From contig NZ_RBXT01000001.1 in NCBI RefSeq assembly GCF_003635045.1, positions 1,860,001-1,924,000 on the forward strand: DNA of 64,000 nt. The letters are read 5' to 3'. This DNA is from Terracoccus luteus (GTDB lineage Bacteria > Actinomycetota > Actinomycetes > Actinomycetales > Dermatophilaceae). Each line of letters begins with the position of its first letter. The stretch's first letter is position 1. The notes below the pieces were generated by a model that was not told the origin of the DNA, did not search any database, and saw only the letters and a list, made by a program, of their open reading frames with translations. Shown here piece by piece: positions 33,938 to 45,567 of the stretch. Both the position numbers and the translations under genes were made by a program.

Positions 33938-34941
33938 GCCCCGTCGACGTCGCCGCCCTCGCCGCCGGGGTGCTCGCGGGCCGCCGGGCCGAGCTGGCCC
34001 GGGCCATCACCCTCGTCGAGTCGACCCGGGCCGACCACCGCGCCCTCTCCCGAGAGCTGCTCGACCGGCTCGCGACCGGCGCCGGGCCGGACGGCGGCGC
34101 CCGGCCGCCGTCGGTGCGGGTCGGCGTCTCGGGCGTACCGGGCGTCGGCAAGTCGACGTTCGTCGAGACCCTCGGCGGGCACCTCACCGCCGACGGCCAC
34201 CGGGTCGGCGTCCTCGCCGTCGACCCGTCGTCCGTGCGCACGGGCGGGTCGGTGCTCGGCGACAAGACCCGGATGCCGTCCCTGGCGGCCCACCCGGACG
34301 CCTACATCCGCCCCTCCCCCTCGGCCGGCACCCTCGGCGGCGTGGCCCGCGCGACGGCCCAGGCGATGACGGTGCTCGAGGCGGCCGGCTACGACGTCGT
34401 GCTCGTCGAGACGGTCGGCGTCGGCCAGTCCGAGGTGACGGTGGCCGGCATGGTCGACACCTTCCTCTACCTCACCCTCGCCCGCACGGGCGACCAGCTG
34501 CAGGGGATCAAGAAGGGCATCGTCGAGATCGCCGACGTCGTCGCCGTGAACAAGGCCGACGAGGAGCGTGAGGGTGACGCCCGGGTCGCCGCCCGCCAGC
34601 TCGCGGGCGCCCTGCGCCTCGTCCGCGCGCCCGGCGACTGGGCCCCGCCCGTCGTCACGTGCTCGGCGCTGATCGACACGGGGGTCACCGACGTGTGGCG
34701 CGGCGTGCTGGCCCACCGCGACCACCTGGGGACGGAGGGGCTCGCCCGGCGCCGGGCCGCCCAGCAGCTCGACCTCACGTGGGCCTTCGTCCGCGACGAG
34801 CTCGACCGCCGCCTCACCTCGTCGCAGGCGGTCGCCGCCGTCCGCGAGCAGGTACGCGACGACGTCCTCGCGGGGCGCCTCGGCGCGGCGGCCGCGGCCG
34901 ACCTGCTGCTCCGGGCGTGGGACGCGGATCCCCGCTCCTGA
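33934..34941 (+). CDS. meaB: MeaB-type G3E GTPase, mutase chaperone
   Basis: A 335-residue P-loop GTPase that gates adenosylcobalamin loading into methylmalonyl-CoA mutase and protects it from inactivation. Walker A is [10 protein letters not shown] near residue 73, with switch region [20 protein letters not shown], Walker B/G3 [12 protein letters not shown] and guanine specificity NKAD. A helical C-terminal dimerisation extension follows. The GTG start overlaps mutB by four bases, as expected for a dedicated chaperone. Confidence 0.95.
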
Positions 34942-34988
34942 CACCCCCGTCACGCCGCACGGGCCTTCCGCGTGTCGGCGCCCGGCCC

Positions 34989-34994
34989 TAGGGT
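34989..34994 (+). promoter_or_regulatory. -10 element of a leaderless promoter for the DinB gene
   Basis: TAGGGT lies eight bases before the ATG at 35003, with no Shine-Dalgarno between them. Confidence 0.5.
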
Positions 34995-35002
34995 GCCGGG
35001 GC

Positions 35003-35641
35003 ATGGACGACGTCACCGGTGCCGAGCAGACACGAGCGACGAGCCCGGATGCCGGTGGGCCGGCACCGCGGCGGGTCGCCCCACCGTGGGAGCCGCCGAT
35101 GGCGGGCGACGAGGTCGCCCACCTGCTCGGCAGCCTCGAACGGATGCGGGCGACCTTCCGCTGGAAGGCGGACGGCCTGGACGCGGACGGCCTGCGGACC
35201 CGCGTCGGCGCGTCGGCGCTGACCCTCGGGTCGCTGCTCAAGCACCTCGCCCTCGTCGAGGACCTCTACTCGACCGTGAACCTCGACGGGTCGTCGCCGG
35301 GCCTGCCCTGGACCGAGGTCGACTGGGAGGCCGCCCCCGACTGGCCCTTCAGCTCGGCCGCCGACGACCCTCCCGCCGAGCTGTACGCGCTGCACGACGC
35401 CGCCGTCGACCGGGCCCGCGGGCGGTACGCCCGCGCCCTGTCCGCGGGCGGGCTCGACCAGGCGGTCGCCGTCTCCGACGACGCGGGCGAGCACCCGAGC
35501 CTGCGCCGCATGCTGCACGACGTCCTCGAGGAGTACGCGCGGCACGTCGGCCACGCCGACCTGCTCCGTGAGGCCGTCGACGGCCGGGTCGGCGAGGACC
35601 CGCCCGACGACTGGCGACCCGGTGGGGCGCAGGAGGCCTGA
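35003..35641 (+). CDS. DinB/DUF664 family protein
   Basis: A 212-residue protein of the DinB four-helix metal-binding superfamily, DUF664 branch. His residues in LLKHLALVEDLYS and EYARHVGHADLLREAVDG supply the expected metal triad. Actinobacterial members are often mycothiol-dependent transferases, but the substrate here is unknown. The first 35 residues are disordered. It ends 16 bases before the convergent regulator gene. Confidence 0.82.
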   Translation: MDDVTGAEQTRATSPDAGGPAPRRVAPPWEPPMAGDEVAHLLGSLERMRATFRWKADGLDADGLRTRVGASALTLGSLLKHLALVEDLYSTVNLDGSSPGLPWTEVDWEAAPDWPFSSAADDPPAELYALHDAAVDRARGRYARALSAGGLDQAVAVSDDAGEHPSLRRMLHDVLEEYARHVGHADLLREAVDGRVGEDPPDDWRPGGAQEA

Positions 35642-35657
35642 ACGGGGTCGCACGTCG

Positions 35658-36158
35658 TCACCCGTCGGCGGGCCACCCGGCCGTGACCACGGCCTTGCGC
35701 CGCTCCCACTCCTGCCCCATCTCCGCGAGCGACGCGCCGAGGAACTCGAGGAACTCGAGCGAGAGCAGAAGGCGTCGGCCGGCGGGCGTGGCCTCACCCC
35801 CGGCCGCGGCCACCCCGGCGCGCATCCCCGCCTCGAGGCGGCCCAGCAGCCGGTCACGGCTGAGCAGGGCGTCGTGCCAGGCGTCGGTCTGTACGACGTA
35901 CACGTCACGACGCGACCCGCGCTCCCGCTCGCGCCCGATCATCGAGACGTGCGCGAGGTAGCCCACGGCGCCCGACACGGCGGCCGGGCTCACCTCGAGC
36001 GCCTCGGCCAGCTCGGCCGCCGTCATTCGCCCGTCGTCGTCGGCGAGCAGCCGGGCGAAGACCCGGGAGGCCAGCCGGGGCATGCCGGCGTCGGTGAGCG
36101 TGGCCCCGAGGTGCTCGACGTAGCGGCCCACGGCGGCGTCGTCGCGCGTCGACGGCAT
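35658..36158 (-). CDS. GbsR/MarR-type transcriptional regulator
   Basis: A 166-residue winged-helix protein: MTAAELAEALEVSPAAVSGAVGYL is the helix-turn-helix, followed by a wing with RERERGSRRDVYVV and a long C-terminal dimerisation helix (LLSLEFLEFLGASLAEMGQEW). ATG 36158 has an AGGAGGAGG ribosome site. It is divergent from an ABC exporter, and the 64-base gap contains a perfect 15-bp inverted repeat, so it very probably represses the exporter, and perhaps itself, until a ligand binds. Confidence 0.86.
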   Translation of the reverse strand: MPSTRDDAAVGRYVEHLGATLTDAGMPRLASRVFARLLADDDGRMTAAELAEALEVSPAAVSGAVGYLAHVSMIGRERERGSRRDVYVVQTDAWHDALLSRDRLLGRLEAGMRAGVAAAGGEATPAGRRLLLSLEFLEFLGASLAEMGQEWERRKAVVTAGWPADG

Positions 36159-36178
36159 CCGGCCTCCTCCTGTGACGT

Positions 36179-36210
36179 ACAGATCATTCACGATCTCGTG
36201 AATGATCTGT
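36179..36210. promoter_or_regulatory. palindromic operator between regulator and ABC exporter
   Basis: ACAGATCATTCACGA (36179-36193) and TCGTGAATGATCTGT (36196-36210) are exact complements separated by two bases. The right end touches the exporter -10 TAGCGT (36210-36215), so the palindrome covers the -35 region. It is markedly AT-richer than its surroundings. Confidence 0.88.
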
Positions 36211-36215
36211 AGCGT
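36210..36215 (+). promoter_or_regulatory. -10 element of a leaderless exporter promoter
   Basis: TAGCGT lies seven bases before ATG 36223. The operator overlaps its first base and the whole upstream promoter region. Confidence 0.6.
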
Positions 36216-36222
36216 AGGTGAC

Positions 36223-37194
36223 ATGGACCTCATCGTCGACGTGGCGGGGCTGCGCAAGTCCTTCGGTCGCACGGTCGCCCTCGACGGGCTCGACCTGCGG
36301 GTCGCACGCGGGCAGGTGCACGGCTTCCTCGGCCCCAACGGCGCCGGCAAGTCGACGACCCTGCGCATCCTGCTCGGGCTCGTGCGCGCCGGCGGCGGCT
36401 CGGCGCGACTGCTGGGCGGCGACGCCTGGGACGACGCCCGCCGGCTGCACGGGCGGCTGGCCTACGTCCCCGGTGACGTCACGCTCTGGCCGAGCCTCAC
36501 CGGCGGTGAGGTCATCGACCTGCTCGGCTCGGTGCATGGCGGCCTCGACCCCCGTCGGCGTGCCGAGCTCGTGGAGCGGTTCGAGCTCGACCCGACGCGT
36601 CGGGCGCGCACCTACTCCAAGGGCAACCGCCAGAAGGTGGCCCTCGTCGCCGCGCTCGCGGCGGACGTCGAGCTGCTCGTCCTCGACGAGCCGACATCGG
36701 GGCTCGACCCCCTCATGGAGCTCGCGTTCGAGCAGACGGTGCGCGAGGCCGCCCGGGACGGCGCCACCGTGCTGCTCTCGAGCCACGTCCTCGCTGAGGT
36801 CGAGGCCCTGTGTGACCACGTGAGCATCGTGCGCGCCGGCCGCACCGTCGAGTCGGGCTCGCTCGACGAGCTGCGTCACCTCGCCCGCACGTCGGTGACG
36901 GCGACGCTCGAGCGCCCGCCGGACGGGCCCGCCGTCACCGCCCTCTCGACGCTGCCCGGCGTGCACGACCTGGTCGTCGACGGCGACCGGCTGCAGTGCG
37001 CCGTCGAGCCGGAGGGACTGGGCGCGCTGCTCGGACGGGTGGCCGCCCACGGCATCCGTTCGCTGACGAGCACGCCACCGACGCTGGAGCAGCTCTTCGT
37101 CGAGCACTACCGCCCGGAGGGAACCACCGCCGGGGCCCCCGCCCCGCTCCCGCACGGTGCGGGCACGGCCCCGACGACAGGGGCGTCGCGATGA
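36223..37194 (+). CDS. ABC exporter ATP-binding protein
   Basis: A 323-residue ATPase: Walker [16 protein letters not shown]-loop region [13 protein letters not shown], an altered signature [12 protein letters not shown] in place of LSGGQ, Walker [15 protein letters not shown] and switch SSHVLAEVE. This variant is typical of the antibiotic-efflux branch. A 90-residue accessory domain follows the core. ATG 36223 was preferred to ATG 36202 because the latter lies inside the operator and the -10 fits 36223. It overlaps the permease gene (ATGA). Confidence 0.92.
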   Translation: MDLIVDVAGLRKSFGRTVALDGLDLRVARGQVHGFLGPNGAGKSTTLRILLGLVRAGGGSARLLGGDAWDDARRLHGRLAYVPGDVTLWPSLTGGEVIDLLGSVHGGLDPRRRAELVERFELDPTRRARTYSKGNRQKVALVAALAADVELLVLDEPTSGLDPLMELAFEQTVREAARDGATVLLSSHVLAEVEALCDHVSIVRAGRTVESGSLDELRHLARTSVTATLERPPDGPAVTALSTLPGVHDLVVDGDRLQCAVEPEGLGALLGRVAAHGIRSLTSTPPTLEQLFVEHYRPEGTTAGAPAPLPHGAGTAPTTGASR

Positions 37195-38792
37195 CCGAGG
37201 CGGCCGGTGTCGGCACCCTCGTCCGGCTCGGCGCCCGGGTCGACCGCGTGCTGGTGCCGGTCTGCGCGCTCGGTCTCGCCGTGCTCGTCGCCGGCTCCGC
37301 GCGGGCGACCCTCGCCCTCTACCCGGGCCCGGACGGCGCGAACCGGGCGCTCGCCGCCCTCGGCCCGACCCTCGACAACCCGGCCCTGCTCTCGTTCTAC
37401 GGGCCACTCTCGGGCACCGGGCTCGGGGCGCTCGCGACGTTCAAGACGGTGCTGCTCGGTGCCGTGCTGCTCGCCGTGCTCGCCCAGGTCGTCGTCCGTC
37501 GGCACACGAGGGCGGAGGAGGAGGCAGGCCGCCTCGAGCTCGTGGCGGCCGGCCGTGTGGGCCGGACCGCCCCGCTCGTGGCGGCCCTCGTGCTCGGCAC
37601 GGCGACCGTGCTGATGACCGCCGCCCTCGGCGCCGCCGGCGCGGCGGTCACCGGCCTGGAACCGGCCGGGTCGCTCGCGCTCGGGGCGGCGTGGGCGACC
37701 GCCGGCCTCGTGTGGGTGGGCCTCACCGCCGTCGCCGCCCAGCTGTGCACGACGGCGCGGGCCACCACCGCGCTCTCGCTCGGGGCGCTCGCCGTGGCCT
37801 TCGCCGCCCGCGCCGTCGGCGACGCGGTGCCCGGCGCCTCGTGGCTGACCTGGCTCTCGCCGCTCGGCTGGAGCGAGCACGTCGCCCCCTTCGGGGCCGA
37901 CCGCTGGGGGCCACTCGCCCTCGGCGTCGTGTCCTGGGCGGTGCTGGGAATCATGGCCCTGCGGCTGCAGCAGGGTCGCGACCTCGGTGCCGGGCTCGTC
38001 ACCCCTGCACCCGGACCGGCGACCGGAGCCCTGCGCAGCCCGCTGCAGCTGACGCTGCGCCTGGCCCGCGGGCCGGTGGCGCTCTGGGGGGTCGCCTTCG
38101 TGCTGCTCGGTCTCCTCGTGGCCGGGCTCGCCTCGAGCGTCGGGGCTTTCGTCGACTCGCCCGAGACCGCCCGCCTGCTCGCCGAGCTCGGCGGGTCGCA
38201 GGGCAGCCTCGTCGACACCTTCTACGCCACCGAGCTCGGGGTGGCCGCAGCCGCTGCGGCGGCGCTCGGGGTGTCGCTCGTGCTGCGGGCCCCGGCCGAG
38301 GAGGCCTCGGGACGCGCCGAGCTGCTGCTCGCGGGCACCGGCGCCCGTTCCCGCTGGCTGGCCGGGCAGGTCGCCGTCGCCCTCGCGGCCCCGCTGCTCG
38401 TGCTCACCCTGCTCGGGGTGGCGGCCGGCGTCGTCGACGCGCTGCGCACCGGTGACGGCACGGCCGCGGTGGCGCGGCTCGTCGCCGCCGCGGTCGCGAC
38501 CGTGCCGGCGGCGTGGGTCTGCGTCGGCGCCGCCGTGCTGGTCGTGGGTGCCGCCCCACGGGCCGCGGGCGCCGCGTGGGCGGTGCTCGTCGCCGCCGTC
38601 GTCGTCGGCACCTTCGGGGCGGCCCTCGGCCTGCAGGATGCCGTCGTCGCCCTCTCGCCGTTCGGGCACCTCCCGCACCTGCCGGGCGGGACGGCCGGCG
38701 TCGTCGGCACCCTCGCCCTCGTCGTCGTGACCACGGGCCTCGTCGCCATCGGCCTGCTGGCCGGTCGCCGGCGCGACCTGCGGACCGGCTGA
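37191..38792 (+). CDS. ABC exporter permease, polyketide-antibiotic exporter type
   Basis: A 533-residue permease with about twelve hydrophobic segments arranged as two homologous halves ([22 protein letters not shown] in the first half, [20 protein letters not shown] in the second). These halves each carry the EEAGR/EEASGR cytoplasmic motif of TnrB3-like exporters. With the ATPase it would form an efflux pump for a hydrophobic antibiotic or lipid. ATG overlaps the ATPase stop. Confidence 0.9.
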   Translation: MTEAAGVGTLVRLGARVDRVLVPVCALGLAVLVAGSARATLALYPGPDGANRALAALGPTLDNPALLSFYGPLSGTGLGALATFKTVLLGAVLLAVLAQVVVRRHTRAEEEAGRLELVAAGRVGRTAPLVAALVLGTATVLMTAALGAAGAAVTGLEPAGSLALGAAWATAGLVWVGLTAVAAQLCTTARATTALSLGALAVAFAARAVGDAVPGASWLTWLSPLGWSEHVAPFGADRWGPLALGVVSWAVLGIMALRLQQGRDLGAGLVTPAPGPATGALRSPLQLTLRLARGPVALWGVAFVLLGLLVAGLASSVGAFVDSPETARLLAELGGSQGSLVDTFYATELGVAAAAAAALGVSLVLRAPAEEASGRAELLLAGTGARSRWLAGQVAVALAAPLLVLTLLGVAAGVVDALRTGDGTAAVARLVAAAVATVPAAWVCVGAAVLVVGAAPRAAGAAWAVLVAAVVVGTFGAALGLQDAVVALSPFGHLPHLPGGTAGVVGTLALVVVTTGLVAIGLLAGRRRDLRTG

Positions 38793-38811
38793 GCCGCCCC
38801 CGGCCGCCCCA

Positions 38812-38817
38812 TAAGGT
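38812..38817 (+). promoter_or_regulatory. -10 element of a leaderless promoter for manC
   Basis: TAAGGT lies six bases before ATG 38824. Confidence 0.5.
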
Positions 38818-38823
38818 GTGGCC

Positions 38824-39924
38824 ATGGACGACGCGACGGGGCACATCGACGGACTCTGGGCGGTCATCCCCGCCGGCGGCGCCGGGACCCGTCTGTGGCC
38901 CATGTCGCGCCGCACCTCCCCGAAGTTCCTGCACGACCTCACCGGGTCGGGGCAGTCGCTGCTGCGCGAGACGTGGGACCGCCTCTCCCCCCTCGTCGGC
39001 GACCGCATGCTCGTCGTCACGGGCGCGGCGCACGAGGACGCGGTGCGCGCCCAGCTGCCCATGCTCGGGCGCGACGCCGTCGTCGGCGAGCCCTCGCCGC
39101 GCGACTCGATGCCGGCCATCGGCCTCGCGGCCGCCATCCTCGAGCGCCGTGACCCCGAGGCGCTGCTCGGCTCCTTCGCGGCCGACCACGTCGTCACCGA
39201 CCGCGCCGCCTTCCGCCGGGCGGTGGAGCAGGCGGTGGTGCTCGCGCGCGGGGGCGAGCTCGTCACGATCGGCATCGAGCCGACCCACCCGTCGACGGGC
39301 TTCGGCTACATCCGTCTCGGCGACCCGCTCGGAGTCGACGGCGCCGAGCACGGCCGCCGGGTGCGCGAGTTCGTCGAGAAGCCGGATGCCGACACCGCCC
39401 GGACGTACGTCGACAGCGGCGAGTACCGCTGGAACGCGGGCATGTTCGTCGTCGGCGCCACGACGCTGCTCGAGCTGCTCGCCGAGGGGCACCCGGAGAT
39501 GGTGCTCGCGCTGCGCACCGTCGCCGCCGAGCCCCACCGGATGCGCGAGCTGTGGCCCAGCATCACGAAGATCGCCATCGACCACGCGGTCGCCGAGCCG
39601 GCCGCGGCCGCCGGCCGGGTCGCCGTGGTGCCGGCCTCGATCGGCTGGGACGACGTCGGCGACTTCGCCGCCCTCGGCGGCCTCGTGCCCGACCACCCCG
39701 AGCACCCGGGCCTGCGCCTCATCGGCGACCCGGCGGACGTGCTGGCCCTCGACGCCACCGGTCTCGTCGCGACGAGCGGACGGACCGTCGCCCTCATCGG
39801 GGTGCACGACCTCGTCGTCGTCGACACCCAGGACGCCGTGCTCATCACGACGCCCGAGCGGGCGCAGGACGTCAAGAAGGTCGTCGAGCAGCTGACGAAG
39901 GCCGGGCGCACCGACCTCACGTGA
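38824..39924 (+). CDS. manC: mannose-1-phosphate guanylyltransferase
   Basis: A 366-residue nucleotidyltransferase making GDP-mannose from mannose-1-phosphate and GTP. The pyrophosphorylase signature AVIPAGGAGTRLWPMSRRTSPK is at residues 13-34. FVEKPD and the metal region GEYRWNAGMFV are present, with the late domain IGWDDVGDF. It lacks the isomerase half of bifunctional type II enzymes. ATG 38824 fits the leaderless -10 better than GTG 38818. It supplies GDP-mannose for nearby mannosyltransferases and for phosphatidylinositol mannosides. Confidence 0.92.
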   Translation: MDDATGHIDGLWAVIPAGGAGTRLWPMSRRTSPKFLHDLTGSGQSLLRETWDRLSPLVGDRMLVVTGAAHEDAVRAQLPMLGRDAVVGEPSPRDSMPAIGLAAAILERRDPEALLGSFAADHVVTDRAAFRRAVEQAVVLARGGELVTIGIEPTHPSTGFGYIRLGDPLGVDGAEHGRRVREFVEKPDADTARTYVDSGEYRWNAGMFVVGATTLLELLAEGHPEMVLALRTVAAEPHRMRELWPSITKIAIDHAVAEPAAAAGRVAVVPASIGWDDVGDFAALGGLVPDHPEHPGLRLIGDPADVLALDATGLVATSGRTVALIGVHDLVVVDTQDAVLITTPERAQDVKKVVEQLTKAGRTDLT

Positions 39925-39976
39925 CCCGCCCGCGGGCCACCCGGCATCCTGGCGGCCCTGACGAACGGTCGGGGGC

Positions 39977-41140
39977 TCAGTCGCGGCGGTAGATGTCGCG
40001 CGTGTAGACCTTGTCGGCCACGTCGGCCAGCTCGTCGACGACGCGGTTGGCGACGATGACGTCGGACACCGACGTGAACTCGGCGAGGTCACGCACGACG
40101 CGCGAGTGGTAGAACTCGGCGTCGTCGAGGGTCGGCTCGTACACGACGACCTCGATGCCCTTGGCCTTGATGCGCTTCATGACGCCCTGGATGCTCGAGG
40201 CGCGGAAGTTGTCGCTCCCCGTCTTCATCGTCAGGCGGTAGAACCCGACCACCTTCGGGGCGCGCGCGAGGATCTCGGTGGCGACGAAGTCCTTGCGGGT
40301 CGTGTTGCTGTCGACGATGGCGCGGATGAGGTTCTGCGGCACCTGGTCGTAGTTGGCGAGCAGCTGCCGGGTGTCCTTGGGCAGGCAGTAGCCGCCGTAG
40401 CCGAACGACGGGTTGTTGTAGTGGCTGCCGATGCGCGGGTCGAGCCCGACGCCCTCGATGATCGAGCGGGTGTCGAGGCCGTGGATGGCGGCGTAGGTGT
40501 CGAGCTCGTTGAAGTACGCGACGCGCATGGCGAGGTAGGTGTTGGCGAAGAGCTTGACGGCCTCGGCCTCGGTCGAGCTCATCTCGAGCACCGGCGCGTC
40601 GTCGTCGGCGCCCTGGAGCAGCAGCTCGGCGAAGAGCTTCGCGTCGGGCCCGGCGTCGCCGACGATGATGCGGCTCGGGTGCAGGTTGTCGTGCAGCGCC
40701 CGACCTTCGCGGAGGAACTCCGGCGAGAAGACGATGCGCGCGCCCGGGTGGCGGGCCGCGAGACCGGCGGTGAAGCCGACAGGAACGGTCGACTTGACGA
40801 CGACACACGCGTCGGGCGCGCGGCGCAGCGCCTCGGCCGTGACCGCCTCGACCGAGGAGGTGTCGAAGTAGTTCGTCTCGGGGTCGTAGTTCGTCGGGGT
40901 GGCCACGACGACGAAGTCGGTGCCTTCGTAGGCCTCCGCGGGGTCGAGCGTCGCGCGGAGGTCGAGCTCGACCTCGGCGAGGTACTGCTCGAGCTCGGCG
41001 TCGACGATGGGTGAGCGGCGCGCGTTGACCTGCTCGACCCGCTCGGGCACGACGTCGAGGGCGACGACCTCGTTGTGGCGCGCCAGCACGGCGGCGTTGC
41101 TGAGGCCCACGTACCCGAGCCCGACGACGGTGATCTTCAT
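39977..41140 (-). CDS. ugd: UDP-glucose/nucleotide-sugar 6-dehydrogenase
   Basis: A 387-residue NAD-dependent dehydrogenase that oxidises the C6 of UDP-glucose to UDP-glucuronate. The N-terminal Rossmann motif [13 protein letters not shown], the catalytic Cys252 in [10 protein letters not shown], and FSPEFLREG and [19 protein letters not shown] are all conserved. The shorter length and sequence resemble the Ugd of Gram-negative capsule loci rather than the TuaD type. It provides acidic sugar for envelope polysaccharide. The start ATG lies seven bases after TACCCT (41153-41148), a leaderless promoter. Confidence 0.92.
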   Translation of the reverse strand: MKITVVGLGYVGLSNAAVLARHNEVVALDVVPERVEQVNARRSPIVDAELEQYLAEVELDLRATLDPAEAYEGTDFVVVATPTNYDPETNYFDTSSVEAVTAEALRRAPDACVVVKSTVPVGFTAGLAARHPGARIVFSPEFLREGRALHDNLHPSRIIVGDAGPDAKLFAELLLQGADDDAPVLEMSSTEAEAVKLFANTYLAMRVAYFNELDTYAAIHGLDTRSIIEGVGLDPRIGSHYNNPSFGYGGYCLPKDTRQLLANYDQVPQNLIRAIVDSNTTRKDFVATEILARAPKVVGFYRLTMKTGSDNFRASSIQGVMKRIKAKGIEVVVYEPTLDDAEFYHSRVVRDLAEFTSVSDVIVANRVVDELADVADKVYTRDIYRRD

Positions 41141-41147
41141 GGCGCCA

Positions 41148-41153
41148 AGGGTA
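41148..41153 (-). promoter_or_regulatory. -10 element of a leaderless promoter for ugd
   Basis: Minus-strand TACCCT, seven bases before ATG 41140. Confidence 0.5.
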
Positions 41154-41358
41154 GGCGGCGCAGGCGTCCTGCGTGACCAACTCGGACGAATCCGGCGTGC
41201 CCGAGGTCGAGGCGCCGGTCACACCTCGACCTCACCCCGACCTCACCCCGACGAGGCGGTGCAGCGGGCGCGCGGCGCACCCGGTCGTCACCTCGACTTC
41301 ACCCGCCACCCCCGTCGGCGTCGCCGGCCGCTCGCCCCGGCACGGCAGCTTCGTCCTC

Positions 41359-42561
41359 GTGCGAGTCGCGATCGTGACCGAGACCTTCCTGCCCAGCTAC
41401 AGCGGCGTCACCACCAGCGTGTGCCACGTCGTCACCGAGCTGCGGGAGAAGGGACATGAGGTCGTCGTCGTCGCACCGGGCGCGCGGCGGACGCGGGAGC
41501 AGGGCCCGGCGGAGTTCGCCGGCGCCCCGGTGCACCGCATCGCGTCGGTGCCGCTGCGACAGTTCGACGTCGGGCTGCCCTCGCCCGAGATCGAGCGGGT
41601 GCTGCGCGACGCCGACCCCGACGTCGTGCACGTCGCGAGCCCGTTCGTCGTCGGCGCCCGGGGTCTCGCCGCCGCGCGGACCCTCGGGCTGCCGACCGTC
41701 GCGGTCTTCCAGACCGACATGGCCGCGTACGTCCGGCTGCACACGCCGGGCCCGGCCGGGGTGCCTGCGGCCTCGGCGGCCTGGCGGTGGATCCGGCGGG
41801 TGCACTCGTGGGCCGACCTCACCCTCGCCCCGTCGGGGCCGTCGCTCACCGACCTGCGCGACCACGGGGTGGGGCGGACGGCGCTGTGGCGTCGCGGGGT
41901 CGACACCCGGCGCTTCAGCCCGGTCTGGCGTGAGGACGCGCTCGTGCGAGCCCTGCGCCGAGAGCTCGCGCCCGAGGGTGAGCGGCTCGTCGGCTACGTC
42001 GGCCGGCTCGCCCCCGAGAAGGAGGTGGAGCGGCTCACCGAGCTGGCCGGCCTGCCGGGGACCCGCCTCGTCGTCGTCGGCGACGGCCCCTCCCGCGCCG
42101 CGGTCGGGGCGAGGCTGACGGAGGCCGTGGCCGGCGTCGCCGGCCGACCCAACCGACCGCCCGTCTTCCTCGGCGCCCGGCACGGGGACGACCTCGCCCG
42201 CGCCTACGCCTGCCTGGACCTGTTCGTGCACACCGGCACGAGCGAGACCTTCGGCCAGACCCTGCAGGAGGCGGGGGCCTCGGGTCTGCCCGTCGTCGCC
42301 CCGGCCCGCGGCGGGCCGCTCGACCTCGTCACCGACGGGGAGAACGGGTACCTCTTCGACCCCGCGACGCCGGGGTCGCTGCGCCGCGCCGCGGAGCGGG
42401 CGACGGTCGAGGAGTCGCACCGGGCCGCCCTCGGCGAACGGGGCCGCCGGCGGGTGGCGGGGCGGTCGTGGTCGGCGGTCGTCGACGAGCTCGTCGCCCA
42501 CTACCGGTCGGTGCAGCCGGTCACCGGGCGGAGGCCGGAGGGCGCGGTGGTCGCGGCCTGA
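41359..42561 (+). CDS. GT4 glycosyltransferase, MgtA/PimB-like mannosyltransferase
   Basis: A 400-residue GT-B glycosyltransferase. The N-terminus VRVAIVTETFLPSYSGVTTSVCHV closely resembles mycobacterial MgtA, a GDP-mannose-dependent alpha-mannosyltransferase that modifies lipid anchors. The donor-binding motif RLAPEKEVERL, and the E-x7-E region HTGTSETFGQTLQEAGASGLPVV, are intact. GTG 41359 was chosen by alignment of the N-terminus; a longer frame from 41173 is low-complexity and unsupported. The adjacent ManC makes the likely donor. The 218-base gap upstream holds direct repeats of CACCTCGAC-TCACC. Confidence 0.87.
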   Translation: MRVAIVTETFLPSYSGVTTSVCHVVTELREKGHEVVVVAPGARRTREQGPAEFAGAPVHRIASVPLRQFDVGLPSPEIERVLRDADPDVVHVASPFVVGARGLAAARTLGLPTVAVFQTDMAAYVRLHTPGPAGVPAASAAWRWIRRVHSWADLTLAPSGPSLTDLRDHGVGRTALWRRGVDTRRFSPVWREDALVRALRRELAPEGERLVGYVGRLAPEKEVERLTELAGLPGTRLVVVGDGPSRAAVGARLTEAVAGVAGRPNRPPVFLGARHGDDLARAYACLDLFVHTGTSETFGQTLQEAGASGLPVVAPARGGPLDLVTDGENGYLFDPATPGSLRRAAERATVEESHRAALGERGRRRVAGRSWSAVVDELVAHYRSVQPVTGRRPEGAVVAA

Positions 42562-42679
42562 GCCACCCGGCATCCGGTGCGGGGTGCGACGGGCACCACC
42601 GGTCGCGAGGGGGCACGGGGGCGCCGAGGGGCGGCGGCGAGCATGGGTGCCCGCTGGGGTGCGAATAGTCACAACCGTG

Positions 42680-42695
42680 CGTACCGACCGGTACG
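42680..42695. promoter_or_regulatory. candidate operator upstream of sdh operon
   Basis: CGTACCG (42680-42686) and CGGTACG (42689-42695) form a perfect 7-bp inverted repeat with a 2-base centre, 28 bases upstream of the -10. About ten bases further upstream, TCACA at 42669-42673 could be half of a CRP-type site. The rest of the 173-base gap has no gene. Confidence 0.5.
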
Positions 42696-42722
42696 TGGAC
42701 GGCCGCTGTCGCCCCCCGGCGA

Positions 42723-42728
42723 TAGTGT
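42723..42728 (+). promoter_or_regulatory. -10 element of a leaderless promoter for sdhC
   Basis: TAGTGT lies six bases before GTG 42735. Confidence 0.5.
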
Positions 42729-42734
42729 TTGCAG

Positions 42735-43448
42735 GTGGCCACCAAGACTCTCCCAAGGACGGGAGCAGCGACGGCGCGACGCACGACGGTCTTCATGAAG
42801 CTCGTGATGGCCCTCTCCGGCGCGCTCTTCGTCTTCTACGTCCTCGCGCACATGTACGGCAACCTCAAGATCTTCGCGGGGGTCGAGGCGTACGACGACT
42901 ACGCCCTGCACCTGCGCACGCTGCTGACGCCGGTCCTGCCCTTCGGCGGGTTCCTCTGGCTGTTCCGCGCGGCGCTGCTCGTCGCGCTCGTGGCCCACGC
43001 GTACTCGGCGTTCTACCTGTGGCGCAAGGCGAACGCGGCCCGGCCCACCCGCTACGTCGCGAAGGCGGCCGCCAGGGCGACGCTGCGCTCGCGCACGATG
43101 CGCTGGGGTGGCGTGGCCCTGCTCGCCTTCCTCGTCTGGCACCTCATCCACTTCACGTGGTTCAAGGTCAACCCCGGGCCCGACGCCGTCGGCGACAGCG
43201 CCGGCCTGCTCTACATCTCGAGCTTCAAGGTGTGGTGGGTCGTGCTCATCTACGCCGTCGCGATGTTCGCCCTCGCCATGCACCTGTGGCACGGCGTCTG
43301 GAGCGCGTCGCAGACCCTCGGCTGGGCCACCTCACGGCGCGCCCGCACCAACGCGCGGGCGATCGCCACGACGATCGCCGTCGTCACCTCGGTGGGCTTC
43401 ATCCTGCCGCCCCTGCTCATCCTCGTCGGAATCGTGAAGGGAAGCTGA
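42735..43448 (+). CDS. sdhC: succinate dehydrogenase cytochrome b subunit
   Basis: A 237-residue membrane anchor of the b558 type, with five hydrophobic segments and His residues placed for two hemes (LAHMYGN, VAHAYSAFYL, VWHLIHFTW, ALAMHLWHGVWS). No separate SdhD is present, so this is a type B complex of three subunits oxidising succinate and reducing menaquinone. GTG 42735 fits the leaderless -10. It is three bases before sdhA. Confidence 0.93.
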   Translation: MATKTLPRTGAATARRTTVFMKLVMALSGALFVFYVLAHMYGNLKIFAGVEAYDDYALHLRTLLTPVLPFGGFLWLFRAALLVALVAHAYSAFYLWRKANAARPTRYVAKAAARATLRSRTMRWGGVALLAFLVWHLIHFTWFKVNPGPDAVGDSAGLLYISSFKVWWVVLIYAVAMFALAMHLWHGVWSASQTLGWATSRRARTNARAIATTIAVVTSVGFILPPLLILVGIVKGS

Positions 43449-43451
43449 CCG

Positions 43452-45506
<2,055 letters not shown>

Positions 45507-45567
45507 GCGCCGCCCGCCGACCCGCCCCCACCTGCCACACCGCTCATCTCGACCTGCGGAGAACCCG

